Positions 30,766-39,080 of a DNA stretch of 64,000 bases are shown in pieces. The stretch lies in the NCBI GenBank assembly GCA_009701885.1, contig WLJH01000011.1, positions 1 to 64,000 on the forward strand, read 5' to 3'. The DNA is from Actinomycetota bacterium. GTDB taxonomy: Bacteria > Actinomycetota > Actinomycetes > Propionibacteriales > Nocardioidaceae. How positions within the stretch are numbered: position 1 is the first letter of the stretch; each line of letters starts with the position of its first letter. The notes under the pieces were generated by a model that saw nothing but the letters and a program-made list of their open reading frames with translations, ran no database searches and was not told the DNA's origin. Both the position numbers and the translations under genes were made by a program.

Positions 30766-31427
30766 TCTGCCTCCTGCGCGAGAGCGTTGAGTGCTGACGA
30801 GGTCATCGCCGATCCACCGCGACGGCCGCGGACGGTCGCGTAGGGGATGTCGATGCCGTGCTCGGCGTGGAGGTCCACGAGAGCCTGCTTGGACTCGGCA
30901 GCACCGATGAAGCCGACCGGGCAGCCCACGATCGCCGCGGGTCGTGGGCCCCCGTCGAGAATCATCTCCAGTAGGTGGAACAGTGCAGTCGGAGCGTTGC
31001 CGATGGCGACAACGGCACCGTCTAGTCGCGGCCCCCACAGTGAGACGGCGGCGGCGGTACGGGTGGTACGCCACTCGCGGGCCAGCCCGGGCACCCGCGG
31101 GTCGTTGAGCAGGCAGACGACGTCGTTGTCCTTCGGCAGCCGGCTCCGGGTGACGCCGGTCGCGACCATGGTCGCATCGCACAGGATCGGCGCGCCCGAC
31201 TCCAGCGCGGCCCGGGCAGTCGACACCATCTGCGGATGCACGATCAAGTCATCAGCGAGGTCGACCTGCCCGCTGCCGTGGATCATGCGGACGGCGAGCT
31301 TCTCGGCATCGGCCGGCACGGCCCGCAGGTCGGCGTCTCGCCGGATGGTGGCGAAGGAGTCGACATAGATGGCGGGTCCGGAGTCGACGTACTCGTAGTG
31401 GCGCGTTGGCCTGCGCAGGTTGGTCAT
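30762..31427 (-). CDS. cobH: Precorrin-8X methylmutase CobH
   Basis: Moves the methyl group from C11 to C12, giving hydrogenobyrinic acid. The 221-residue protein carries the catalytic histidine region AVRMIHGSGQVDLADDL, followed by LCDATMVATGVTRSRLP, VAIGNAPTALFHLLEMI and IVGCPVGFIGAAESKQAL. The start ATG at 31427 overlaps the cobG stop by 4 bp. Confidence 0.96.
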   Translation of the reverse strand: MTNLRRPTRHYEYVDSGPAIYVDSFATIRRDADLRAVPADAEKLAVRMIHGSGQVDLADDLIVHPQMVSTARAALESGAPILCDATMVATGVTRSRLPKDNDVVCLLNDPRVPGLAREWRTTRTAAAVSLWGPRLDGAVVAIGNAPTALFHLLEMILDGGPRPAAIVGCPVGFIGAAESKQALVDLHAEHGIDIPYATVRGRRGGSAMTSSALNALAQEAE

Positions 31428-32269
31428 CTGCTCTCCTCGGGAATGAGCACGCCACGCCACGGTGTGACAATCACGTGATCGACTGCTGCGGTCAGGTCTT
31501 CGATGACCTGTTGGTCGAGACCGGTCTCGGAAACCTCGACATGACGCCCACCGGGCACTGCCCCGAATGGCAACGGTTCCGCCGGGTCAGGGAGGCCTGG
31601 ATCGGACGCTCTCGGTACGGCGAGGGCCTCGGCCAGCTCCGACACGTGCCAGGCCGCGCCCGGCCCGCGCCCTCGGCATACGAGGAACTCATGCGCCAGC
31701 TCCGCGATCCGCCCTGCCGCCTCCGCGAGCTCCACGGTCGCCCCCCACCCGGTCCCGATCCGTAGCTGAGCCCAGGTCGAGTCCAGCGCGACCAGCCCCA
31801 GGTCGCAGCTGCGAGCCAGTAGATCGCCGCGTCCGTCGTCGAGCACGAACAGGAACCGGCCCGACAGGGCCGCGAGATCCGGGTCAGCGCACAACCGGTC
31901 GTCCAGCTCACGTGCAACCGCTCGGAGGTCGGCGCGACCCCCGGCCAAACCGGTTTGCGGCGACACCATCACATTGCGGACCAGTTCATGGGTCCTGCTC
32001 GGCAGGAGGCCCGTTCGCTCGAGGGCGGCGAGCGCCTCGGATGACAACCGGCCTTCGAAGCCGGGGAAGGCGCGCACCTGAAGATTCGCCCGCGACGTCG
32101 TGTGCACGCGTCCGTCGCCGTACTCCTCAGCGACCTCGACGAGCGACCTCAGCGCTCTCGCGGGAACCCTGCCCCCGATCAGCCGAAGCCGTACGAGAAG
32201 GCCGTCCGCAGCCCGCCACGGCCGGAGGGCGCCAGGACACCGGTCGGCGCGAGTGCGGGAGGCTGACAC
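31424..32269 (-). CDS. cobG: Precorrin-3B synthase CobG, short form without Fe-S half
   Basis: The 281-residue product matches the N-terminal two thirds of CobG: DRCPGALRPWRAADGLLVRL, VHTTSRANLQVRAFPG, RNVMVSPQTGL, GRFLFVLDDGRGD and a terminal VIVTPWRGVLIPEESR. In full-length CobG/sulfite-reductase-like proteins the segment after TPWRGV continues for about 100 residues with a CAGxPGC (Cx5C) and a GCERRCG (Cx3C) motif that hold the [4Fe-4S]-siroheme centre. Here translation stops at once and overlaps cobH, and none of those cysteines is present. Catalysis is therefore doubtful, unless the missing half is encoded elsewhere. First gene of the cobG-cobH-cobIJ-cobM-bluB operon. Confidence 0.85.
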   Translation of the reverse strand: MSASRTRADRCPGALRPWRAADGLLVRLRLIGGRVPARALRSLVEVAEEYGDGRVHTTSRANLQVRAFPGFEGRLSSEALAALERTGLLPSRTHELVRNVMVSPQTGLAGGRADLRAVARELDDRLCADPDLAALSGRFLFVLDDGRGDLLARSCDLGLVALDSTWAQLRIGTGWGATVELAEAAGRIAELAHEFLVCRGRGPGAAWHVSELAEALAVPRASDPGLPDPAEPLPFGAVPGGRHVEVSETGLDQQVIEDLTAAVDHVIVTPWRGVLIPEESR

Positions 32270-32334
32270 TGCCGGGACCTATCTGGTCAGGGACCCTGTC
32301 GCGGAGTCCACGTACGACCTGGCGACGGTTGTCA

Positions 32335-32492
32335 CCAGTGCCAGCAGGTCTTCGGACTCGGGATCAACCGGTGCGAGGCACCTTCCCAGAGCATCGCTCC
32401 AGTGGCGTGTTGCCTCGCCCGTCACCCTCACCGCTGCGCGTCAGTCCCGGAATCTCACCGGGTTCCCTGACTCCACGAGTGGAGTACGACTG
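32335..32492 (-). promoter_or_regulatory. Cobalamin riboswitch upstream of cobG operon
   Basis: Minus strand: AGGGAACCCGGTGAGATTCC, GGGACTGACGCGCAGCGGTGA, a longer variable arm, then CCGAGTCCGAAGACCTGCTGG at about 32342-32362 (B12 box). It is the most canonical of the four switches here. A possible -10 box, TAGTGT, lies at 32501-32506 on the minus strand, about 12 bases before the aptamer. Confidence 0.95.
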
Positions 32493-32803
32493 GCGCCGAC
32501 ACACTAGCGCCTCCCACTCACGCGACCGATAGGGCGAGCCCGCGGAGACCTCCGCCCCGCTTGCTGCAGGGCTGTCAGTGTGCGGATCGGCCATCGCCGG
32601 GACCGCTCTGACCAGGCAATGGAGGAGGTTGGAAGACAACGAGATCCAACGAGAACTACGACATCTGATCCCGCGCGGGCTAAGTCCGCCGCGCCTCCAA
32701 CGGCCCGAGACATCGGCGCCATTCCGGTCACGCCTCGGTTTGCTGGCTATGGACCGCGTCGTCACTCGGGCCCCGTCGGGCCGCGCCTCGCTTCGCGACC
32801 AAC
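32493..32803. other. Non-coding end of the vitamin island
   Basis: Apart from the presumptive cobG promoter at its left edge I see no gene here. Short open frames exist on both strands but show no recognisable motif or ribosome binding site. Ends where the conserved right arm begins. Confidence 0.5.
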
Positions 32804-32901
32804 GGGGTTTCTGGGTCACGAAAGCGCGACACAAGCCGGAATGGCTCAAATGACGACTGGCCCGTGACCTGCGTTTCCGCAGGTCACGGGCCAGTTTTCA
32901 G
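32804..32901. other. Right arm of the vitamin island
   Basis: From GGGGTTTCTGGGTCAC to the att repeat this stretch aligns with 41031-41127 next to the intact tRNA-fMet with roughly 80-85 % identity by eye and a single one-base length difference. A weaker match, GGGTTTCTGG then ACACCAAA, is seen at 1585-1602 left of att copy 1. This is the element end that would lie behind the tRNA after integration. Confidence 0.7.
32857..32894. terminator. Perfect 17-bp hairpin beside att copy 2
   Basis: CTGGCCCGTGACCTGCG, loop TTTC, and the exact complement, followed by TTTTC on the plus strand. Nearly the same hairpin lies beside the intact tRNA-fMet at 41082-41121. It can end transcription from either side. 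Confidence 0.8.
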
Positions 32902-32935
32902 TAGCGGGGGCAGGATTTGAACCTGCGACCTCTGG
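32902..32935 (-). repeat. tRNA-fMet 3' fragment, att copy 2
   Basis: 34 bp identical to the 3' part of tRNA-fMet, followed by AC as in copy 1 and not by the anticodon stem. It forms the boundary between the vitamin island and the defence-like island. Confidence 0.88.
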
Positions 32936-33118
32936 ACATCCGGCGCGAGCGGACGCGACCTCGGGAGAGTTTGCTGGCGTATGAGCATTCGCGCGCTGAC
33001 CTGCGCGGATGCTGGGCACGACGGTGACGCAAGGCCCGCCCTTCTTGCCGGGGTGTGATCCGACGTGGCGACTCTTGCTGCGGTTTTCGGGGCCTAAACG
33101 CGACACGACTCGAATCTC
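32936..33118. other. Left arm of the second island
   Basis: Ends in the 20-bp block CGCGACACGACTCGAATCTC (33099-33118), exactly 164 bp from the att repeat as at copy 1, and preceded by GGTTTTCGGGG. No gene is seen. Confidence 0.6.
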
Positions 33119-33138
33119 GGGCCGCGCGCGTCTCGGTC

Positions 33139-33321
33139 TCACTCGGCTTCGTCGAGCGTGACCTCGGCCGTGCGGAAGAGGCCTTGGAGCGACACCTTCC
33201 AACCCGGCAGATCTCTCGAGACCGTCAACCAGGTGAGCTCGCGATTGACCTCGTCGTCCGGATGGATGATGAATTTTCGGTTCGCAACGGCGAGTGCCCA
33301 TTCGACGCCGGCGGGCGCCAT
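33139..33321 (-). CDS. Possible small protein of unknown function
   Basis: An open frame of 60 residues from an ATG at 33321 (MAPAGVEWALAVANRKFIIH...) with acidic tail. No family recognised and no good ribosome binding site. Composition (charged, with HPDDEVNRELTW) looks more protein-like than the other frames here, but it could be a remnant of a longer gene lost when the element end formed. Confidence 0.3.
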   Translation of the reverse strand: MAPAGVEWALAVANRKFIIHPDDEVNRELTWLTVSRDLPGWKVSLQGLFRTAEVTLDEAE

Positions 33322-33423
33322 GACCTCGGGCCGCGACAACCGGTTTTGGCTGCTTCACCGAGTTTCATCATGAGCGGGTCCCCCGCCTATTGGCAGGGGC
33401 TCCGGCGTCCTTCGAAACACGCA

Positions 33424-33464
33424 ACATGTAGGCCTGTATGACAGTGTTACGCTACATGTCATAC
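33424..33464 (+). promoter_or_regulatory. Palindromic operator/promoter of the RHH-YfbU gene
   Basis: Two nested inverted repeats: GTATGACA (33436-33443) with TGTCATAC (33457-33464), and ACATGTA (33424-33430) with TACATGT (33453-33459). They lie 22-60 bp upstream of an RHH-domain gene, the usual position for an autoregulatory site. The segment is also clearly more AT-rich than its surroundings. Confidence 0.65.
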
Positions 33465-33486
33465 GCCACTACGAGAGGAAGCCGCC

Positions 33487-34257
33487 ATGGCAGTTCTGAA
33501 CATCCGAGTCGACGACCGGGTCCGCGACCAGCTGAAGGAGCTGGCCGACGGCCACGGCGTGACGACCAGCGAGTACGTCCGCGATCTTCTGATGGAGGCA
33601 GTCGTGCCCGTCTTCGAGCGCGAGGTGGAGCACGGCGACGAGCCCCCGGCCGAGAGCATGCGGATCGTCGACCGGCAGGTGCTCTCCCTGCTGCACCGGA
33701 TCCTGGGCCGTGTGCTGCCGGAGGACGCCAACGATGTCGACGGCGACCTGGAGTACCAGCTGATGCGGGCGAAGATCCTCGAGGAGGGCTACACGGGCGA
33801 GTACTGGTACGAGACCGCGGGCTTCAGGACGGAACTGTCGAAGCGCGACTGCAGCCGGGTGTCGGACATCCTGCAGATGTTCCGCATAACCACCTACAGC
33901 ATCAGCGACCTCGAGAGCGAGGGGACGCCCGTCGCCGAGAACCTGGCCCACCAGCTGGAGTTCCGGGGCTTCGACCACAACGACGCGCTCGAGGGGCACA
34001 TGGCGAGCTACGTCGAGTTCCTCATGCGCGACGGCGAGCGCTGGACCGAGCTGCAGCCCCAGCTCGAGCGAAACGACCGCGGCAACTCGCACATGCCCAT
34101 GCTCGACACCTACCTGCGGATGCTCTCCGAGTTCCGCCGCATCATGGACAGCCGCAAGCGGGGAGTCCGCCGCCCCGACTACCTCTTGTCGCTCGAGGAG
34201 CTGGAGCGGATCGCGGACGCGCGCGTCCACCCCTCCCACCGGACCCCGAAGAGCTGA
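33487..34257 (+). CDS. Ribbon-helix-helix protein with YfbU domain
   Basis: A 256-residue protein. Residues 1-38 (MAVLNIRVDDRVRDQLKELA, then VTTSEYVRDLLME) are a ribbon-helix-helix DNA-binding fold like those of antitoxins. From about residue 60 on it resembles the YfbU family: VLSLLHRILGRVLPEDANDV, ILEEGYTGEYWYET, DCSRVSDILQMFRITTYSI, FRGFDHNDALEGHMASYVEF. E. coli YfbU has been tied to toxin-induced death but its biochemistry is not settled. AGAGGAAG precedes the ATG. Palindromes upstream suggest autoregulation. The role on this island is unknown; a regulator or single-gene toxin-antitoxin-like device is possible. Confidence 0.75.
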   Translation: MAVLNIRVDDRVRDQLKELADGHGVTTSEYVRDLLMEAVVPVFEREVEHGDEPPAESMRIVDRQVLSLLHRILGRVLPEDANDVDGDLEYQLMRAKILEEGYTGEYWYETAGFRTELSKRDCSRVSDILQMFRITTYSISDLESEGTPVAENLAHQLEFRGFDHNDALEGHMASYVEFLMRDGERWTELQPQLERNDRGNSHMPMLDTYLRMLSEFRRIMDSRKRGVRRPDYLLSLEELERIADARVHPSHRTPKS

Positions 34258-34306
34258 CCGAGTGAAGGGGTGCCTGGGACCAGGAGGCCTCAGCCTGGTC
34301 CGCGGC

Positions 34307-35464
34307 TCAGTCGCCCGCTGGCTCCTCGGCTCCGAACGCCACGGCGTCGTCTCGCATGCCCTTCAGTACCTCGAAGTTGCGCAGCACGATGTCGGGGTCG
34401 TAGGTGTGGGTCATCTGCAACCGGGACATCCGCTCGAGCACCTCCTCGTCGGTCAGGTGGTCCAGCCAGGCCGCGATCTGCTCGGCGCTCGGGGAGCCGT
34501 CCATCTGGCCGAGCGTGTCGACCATGTCGATCCGCGCCGATGCCGCGCCCAGGCGCTGCTTGTGCCGGTCGGCTGCTGACATGCTCGACCCCTCCGAGAT
34601 CGCGCGGCGCTCGTCGACGTGCCCGACTGCGATCTCGTAGCGCGTCGGCAGTTCGAGCCTGGGCGGGTCGGTGCCAGTCACGAGGCGCGGCACCGCCTGG
34701 GTGCGGACCCAGTGGGAGATCTCCTCCAGCTCCTGCATCAGCACGGGCCATCGGTCCGTGCCGGGCCGGTTGATGCCGACCGTCGGGAAGAGCGCGACCG
34801 GCACCCGGGTGCCGAATGGGGTCTCGGCGATGACGTCCCCCACCCGCAGCGGCACCTCTGGGCGAGCCGGAAGGCTGCGGACCGAGCGAGGCATCTGGTC
34901 CTCCTTGTACATGGCGGCGATGCGGACCGCCGTGACCGCCGGAGTCCGGTGCTTCGCGTGGTTCGTGTGGAGCACGAGGCGGGCCAGCGGGTGGTTCTCG
35001 GCGTCCTTCCGGTTGAACGGCTGCAGCCCCTCGATCCGCTTCACCAGGTCGCTGCCGGGATGCAGCGACGCCGGGCCGTTCTTCACGCGACCCTTCGCCC
35101 AGGACTCGAAGTCCTCGACCTTGCGGGACGCCGGGATCTCGACCAGGCGCGCGGCCTTCTCGTCCAGCGCCCCGTCGCGAAACTCGACCTCGGCGAACAG
35201 CGCGTGCTCGAGCGCCGCTCGGAGCGCGACCAGCGCATCGGCGACGAGCAGCGGGACCTTCCGCGGCATCGGGACCACGTGCGTCACGACGGTGCGCGTG
35301 TTGGGGAAGGCGAGCTGCTCCTCGAGCCCGAACACGCCATCGGGCTGCCCCTGATAGGCGAAGAGCAGATCGGCGACCTGGCCGACGAGCTCATCCGCAT
35401 GCGACAGGGTCGCGGCCACGCCGAGCTGGTGATCGGGCAGCCAGGGGTGCATCGAGTCCTTCAC
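34307..35464 (-). CDS. Unknown protein with HEPN-like motif
   Basis: A 385-residue protein without signal peptide or membrane segment. ADALVALRAALEHALFAEVE contains R82-x4-H87, the pattern of HEPN RNases, in a predicted helix. Downstream, KRIEGLQPFNRKDAENHP and LHTNHAKHR (about 143-175) match in style a widespread family of uncharacterised bacterial proteins with LQPY...LxxLxNxDKHR. The C-terminal third (about 290-385) is helical and charged. GTG at 35464 or ATG at 35452 may be the start. It is convergent with the RHH-YfbU gene. RNase activity is only a suggestion. Confidence 0.6.
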   Translation of the reverse strand: MKDSMHPWLPDHQLGVAATLSHADELVGQVADLLFAYQGQPDGVFGLEEQLAFPNTRTVVTHVVPMPRKVPLLVADALVALRAALEHALFAEVEFRDGALDEKAARLVEIPASRKVEDFESWAKGRVKNGPASLHPGSDLVKRIEGLQPFNRKDAENHPLARLVLHTNHAKHRTPAVTAVRIAAMYKEDQMPRSVRSLPARPEVPLRVGDVIAETPFGTRVPVALFPTVGINRPGTDRWPVLMQELEEISHWVRTQAVPRLVTGTDPPRLELPTRYEIAVGHVDERRAISEGSSMSAADRHKQRLGAASARIDMVDTLGQMDGSPSAEQIAAWLDHLTDEEVLERMSRLQMTHTYDPDIVLRNFEVLKGMRDDAVAFGAEEPAGD

Positions 35465-35852
35465 GACGGGATCCTATGCGGCGTGCGCATGTGGCGGCGA
35501 GGTCGCGGGAGAACCCTTGAGGTGGCCGACTCGACCTTGCCGGTCAAGTCCTCGGCCTGATCCGTTCGTTACTGCCAGGCGCGTCGGTCACCCGTACCGA
35601 CATCGGTTGACCGCAGACGTTGGGTGTGTCATTCCGCCGGCCCTGACAGGGAGTCTCTAGTAGCCAGTAAGGCCGCTGCGCTGCCTCGGGCGTTCGATTG
35701 ATCGCGGCTCCCGAAGTTGATTTCCCGTCGAGCAGTCGGAGTGCAGTCGTCAGCCATGCGACTGGGGCTTTCCAGAGGAGCGGTGACTCTTACGCCTCCG
35801 GCTCTCAATCTATGACCCACGTCGGCCCGCGCACCGCAGATCCGTAGCCGAA
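35465..35852. other. 388-bp intergenic region
   Basis: No gene, RNA or repeat recognised. It separates the ends/starts of two minus-strand genes and is lower in GC than the core region. The promoter of the 385-residue gene should be within its left part. Confidence 0.4.
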
Positions 35853-38800
35853 TTAACCAGGCCCTTCGACGGCATCGTCAGGCTCGGCTTCGACGAACGG
35901 GAGCAGCTCGACGTTCTCGTCCAGGCAGTTCAGGATGTCGCGGTGCCGGATGTCGTCCGTTGTGTAGCCGTACCGCCGGGTGAGCAGGTCGCGCATGGCG
36001 TGTTCGCCGGCCACCTCGGCGCGCCCGACGAGACCCCAGGTCTGGGCGATGGTGGAAGTCTGGACGGTGAGGTTGAAGGTGATCTCGGCGTCGTTGAACC
36101 ACTCCAGCGGTACCACTGGGGAATCCTTGGTTTCCGGCTCACGGGCAAGTTTGAGCGCCTCCTTCGGGTCCCCAACTCCGGGAAGCATCCCTGCGTCTCG
36201 CAGACGCCAGTTCCACTTCATGTTGGCCAGGGTCGCGAGGATCTGCCAGTCGAGCCACCCCTCTCCTTGCAAACGCTCGATGGTTGCGCGGATGCGCTCA
36301 TCGGCAAGGAGGCGGGGATAGGTGTACCGCATCAGGTCGTAGACGGACTCGTACCGGCTGCGGACGGCGGCAAGAGATTCCTCGTGGTCGTAGCGGTTCC
36401 CTGGCTCGGTTGATGGCCCCAACGCCGGGTGCGCGGTCGGAGCGTAGGAACTTGAGGACGTGGGTCGAGTAGCTGCTGCACAGCGGTCGAAGTGCTCGGG
36501 CTTCAGCAGATCGGCGGCATCCTGGTACGAGCGGCCGAGGACGACCTTGTGGGTCAGGCCGGCCTTGTACATCGGCTCCATGGTCGCCTTGAGGTCGTCG
36601 ATCGACCCCGCGTGGACAACTTGGATGAGCTGGAAGCAGAAGGTCACGAGCGATGCGGCGTAAGCGTCCTGCTCGTCGATGTCTGAGGAGATCGTGACGT
36701 GAGTGCGCAGTTCTGGCTCGTCGTCATCCACGTCGAAGTCGTCAACCTCGTGGCCGGCGTCGTCGACTACGTCGACGTCGACGTAGACGGTGCTGTTGAT
36801 GAGGACGGGGTGCTGGCGGGCGATGTCGGCGACGAACACCTGGAAGGCGGCGCAGAGACCTTCGGCGGTGAGCACGGTGGTCTTGTCGTTGGTGAAGCTG
36901 AAGATCCACCTGACTCCGAGCGCGTGAAAGTCGATGACGCGTTCCGGGCCGAGGTCGGCGAAGACAGGTCCGGCGAGCTGTTTGGCCGCCTCGTCCTGGA
37001 ACTCATCCTCGGTCATCGTGTACTCGGCGCCGGCCTCGGTGACCATTTCGTCGATCATCTCGTACCAGTCGGTGCGCCAGTGAGCTCCCTTGATGACGGC
37101 CTCTAATTCTGGCCAGTACTTCCGGACGGCGCTGACGCCGAGGCCCTGGGTGACGCGCTGGGCGTGGAGGTCGGGGTACTTCTCGAAGTCGAACGGGTCG
37201 GGCAGGTACTGACCACGTGCGAGGAGCGCTACTTCGGTGAGGCCAGCGGCGTCGGCCCAGGTTCCTGCGTGTTGCGCGTAGCGGGCCGCCTCGAGGAGCG
37301 CCTTCGGCAGGTGCTCCTTGTCGTCGTTGTCGCCGGCGACCAGCGCGATGGACGCGGCGGAGCATGCGTACATCTTGGCGGCGTAGGTCAGTCCCAGGTC
37401 TTCGTAGATCTTGGCGATGTAGCGCATCGTGAGCAGGGCGCCGTAGAGCGTGTCGCCGTTGAACCAGTTGATCTTGGCTTGGTGGAGCTCTGCGAGGGCC
37501 TCGAGCGGTTTGCCGGCCTTCATCAGGGCGGTGCTGCGGTCCCGGAACCGCTCTGCAAGCGCTGACTCGCCCTGGATGCGGGTAGCTGCTTCGTCGAGAC
37601 CATCGCGGACCTTTGCGTACTTTGGATGGTCGACGAGGGCCGGTGTGAACAGGTCGAACACGGTTGCGAGTGAAGACGCGGAGTACGCGCGCGCCTCCGG
37701 CAGGAGGTCGATCAATCGGTCGAAGTAGGTCATGGCGTTTTCGAAGTCGACCGCGCCGGGAGGAAGGCCGGTGATGTCGACTTCGAAGTTCTCCATCTTC
37801 ACCCCGATGGTTGGGGTGATGTCGATCTTGGCCGGCTTGCCGGTTTTGGCGTCGACGTCCCGCCAGTCCGGGATCAGGTAGCTGTACGCGAGCGTGCCGG
37901 TCAGCGTGGAGGCCCGGATGGGATAGGTGGCGGGGTCGGTGTCGTCGAGGAGCGCGATGGCGTGGTCGCGAAGTCCCTGAAGTGCTTCGCCGATCTCGTC
38001 CGCAGACGCTTCTGCGCGGCCTGTGCTCCACATGACGCCCCAGTAGCTGGCGAGTGTGACGGCGTCGTCGATGACGTTCTGGTGGTCACTTTTGCGCGCG
38101 TAGGCGATAGCTCGCCTGATGAGGGGCTCGAGCCCAGTGGCTTCCCCCATGCCGCGCCAGCGGGCGACCGCCATCTCGTAGCAGGCACGGAACACGAGCT
38201 CGCTGTCGTCGCCGTCATCTTTGTGGTTCAGGAAGGCGCCCATGAAGTCGAGCCACTCTGGGAGATCGCCGTTCGTTTCGGCGTCCCATGTGGCGTGGCG
38301 GATTCCGTGGGTGACTTCGCCCTGAGTGGCCGGAGTCAGCGCTGCCGGGCCTTTGTTGGCTCGAAGGTTCTCGAGCAGCTCGGAGTACCATCCGGGGGCC
38401 GATTCTTCTTCGTCGAGCGGCGGGATCATCGAGGATGGCAGGTCGAGGTACTGCTGGGCGACCCAGACCAGGTCGGGCTCGGCGAGCAGGGTGGAGATGG
38501 CTCTCCCGGAGAAGATGTCCAGGGTGATGCCGTAGTCGTCCCTGGCGGTTTTCTTCAGGTCGTGGATGGCGGCAGCTGGGATGGAGTGGACGCTGAAGAA
38601 CGCGATGTGTTCGACCGGGTCGGCGTCTTCGGCGCAGATGCCGGCGAGGTCGGCAAGGACCTTGGCCTTCAGGGGTGGCTGCTGGACGGTGCAGGCGATG
38701 ACGGTCGGCTTGGTGGATGCGGAGGCGGAGAACCCGGCCGAGTGCGGCAACTCTTCAGGGATGCGGGTCGCGTACGACTCGGCGTCGCGTTGCTGATCCC

Positions 38801-38963
38801 CTCCGGCGCTGACCGGCCCGTTGGCGATGAGGATGTTCGACGAGATGCGCTTGCGGGCGATGCGCGTGGCGATCTCCTCGAACTCGTGGTGCTCGTTTCG
38901 CGAGGCCATCTCGGTGAGCTTGTAGCCGATGAACGCCTCGGCTTCGGGAATCGGTTCCGCCAC
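35853..38963 (-). CDS. Large protein with N-terminal Mrr-like nuclease domain
   Basis: A 1036-residue protein. Residues 20-175 resemble the restriction-endonuclease-like module found at the front of large defence-associated proteins: HHEFEEIATRIARKRISSNI, GPVSAGGDQQRDAESY (residues 50-64) and TKPTVIACTVQQPPLKAKVL (84-103), i.e. E29, D60 and Q94/Q95 at the places of a PD-(D/E)xK centre, then IAFFSVHSIPAAAIHDLKK, LDIFSGRAISTLLAEPDLVW. The remaining 850 residues are mainly helical and tetratricopeptide-like in the middle (about 430-620) without NTPase motifs. The module and its setting on an island suggest a single-gene anti-phage or anti-plasmid effector, which is an inference. Start ATG at 38963 (MAEPIPEAEAF). 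Confidence 0.65.
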   Translation of the reverse strand: MAEPIPEAEAFIGYKLTEMASRNEHHEFEEIATRIARKRISSNILIANGPVSAGGDQQRDAESYATRIPEELPHSAGFSASASTKPTVIACTVQQPPLKAKVLADLAGICAEDADPVEHIAFFSVHSIPAAAIHDLKKTARDDYGITLDIFSGRAISTLLAEPDLVWVAQQYLDLPSSMIPPLDEEESAPGWYSELLENLRANKGPAALTPATQGEVTHGIRHATWDAETNGDLPEWLDFMGAFLNHKDDGDDSELVFRACYEMAVARWRGMGEATGLEPLIRRAIAYARKSDHQNVIDDAVTLASYWGVMWSTGRAEASADEIGEALQGLRDHAIALLDDTDPATYPIRASTLTGTLAYSYLIPDWRDVDAKTGKPAKIDITPTIGVKMENFEVDITGLPPGAVDFENAMTYFDRLIDLLPEARAYSASSLATVFDLFTPALVDHPKYAKVRDGLDEAATRIQGESALAERFRDRSTALMKAGKPLEALAELHQAKINWFNGDTLYGALLTMRYIAKIYEDLGLTYAAKMYACSAASIALVAGDNDDKEHLPKALLEAARYAQHAGTWADAAGLTEVALLARGQYLPDPFDFEKYPDLHAQRVTQGLGVSAVRKYWPELEAVIKGAHWRTDWYEMIDEMVTEAGAEYTMTEDEFQDEAAKQLAGPVFADLGPERVIDFHALGVRWIFSFTNDKTTVLTAEGLCAAFQVFVADIARQHPVLINSTVYVDVDVVDDAGHEVDDFDVDDDEPELRTHVTISSDIDEQDAYAASLVTFCFQLIQVVHAGSIDDLKATMEPMYKAGLTHKVVLGRSYQDAADLLKPEHFDRCAAATRPTSSSSYAPTAHPALGPSTEPGNRYDHEESLAAVRSRYESVYDLMRYTYPRLLADERIRATIERLQGEGWLDWQILATLANMKWNWRLRDAGMLPGVGDPKEALKLAREPETKDSPVVPLEWFNDAEITFNLTVQTSTIAQTWGLVGRAEVAGEHAMRDLLTRRYGYTTDDIRHRDILNCLDENVELLPFVEAEPDDAVEGPG

Positions 38964-39080
38964 ATGACAAGTCTGACGGGTCGTTCCGACATCCTCGCGG
39001 TACGCCGCGCCCTGGGCGGTGCACGCGCGCTACTCGGACGCTCGCCGGTACTCCTGGATTCAAAGCCGCGGGGATCCCAA

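Noticed and set aside
32509..32853. Short frames near the right end of the vitamin island (for example one encoding FVTQKP)
   Set aside because: The part that recurs at 41031 and 1585 is conserved as DNA with frame-breaking length changes, so it is an element end and not a gene.
35465..35852. Small RNA or gene in the 388-bp gap
   Set aside because: No hairpin with terminator, no ribosome binding site and no conserved frame could be recognised.
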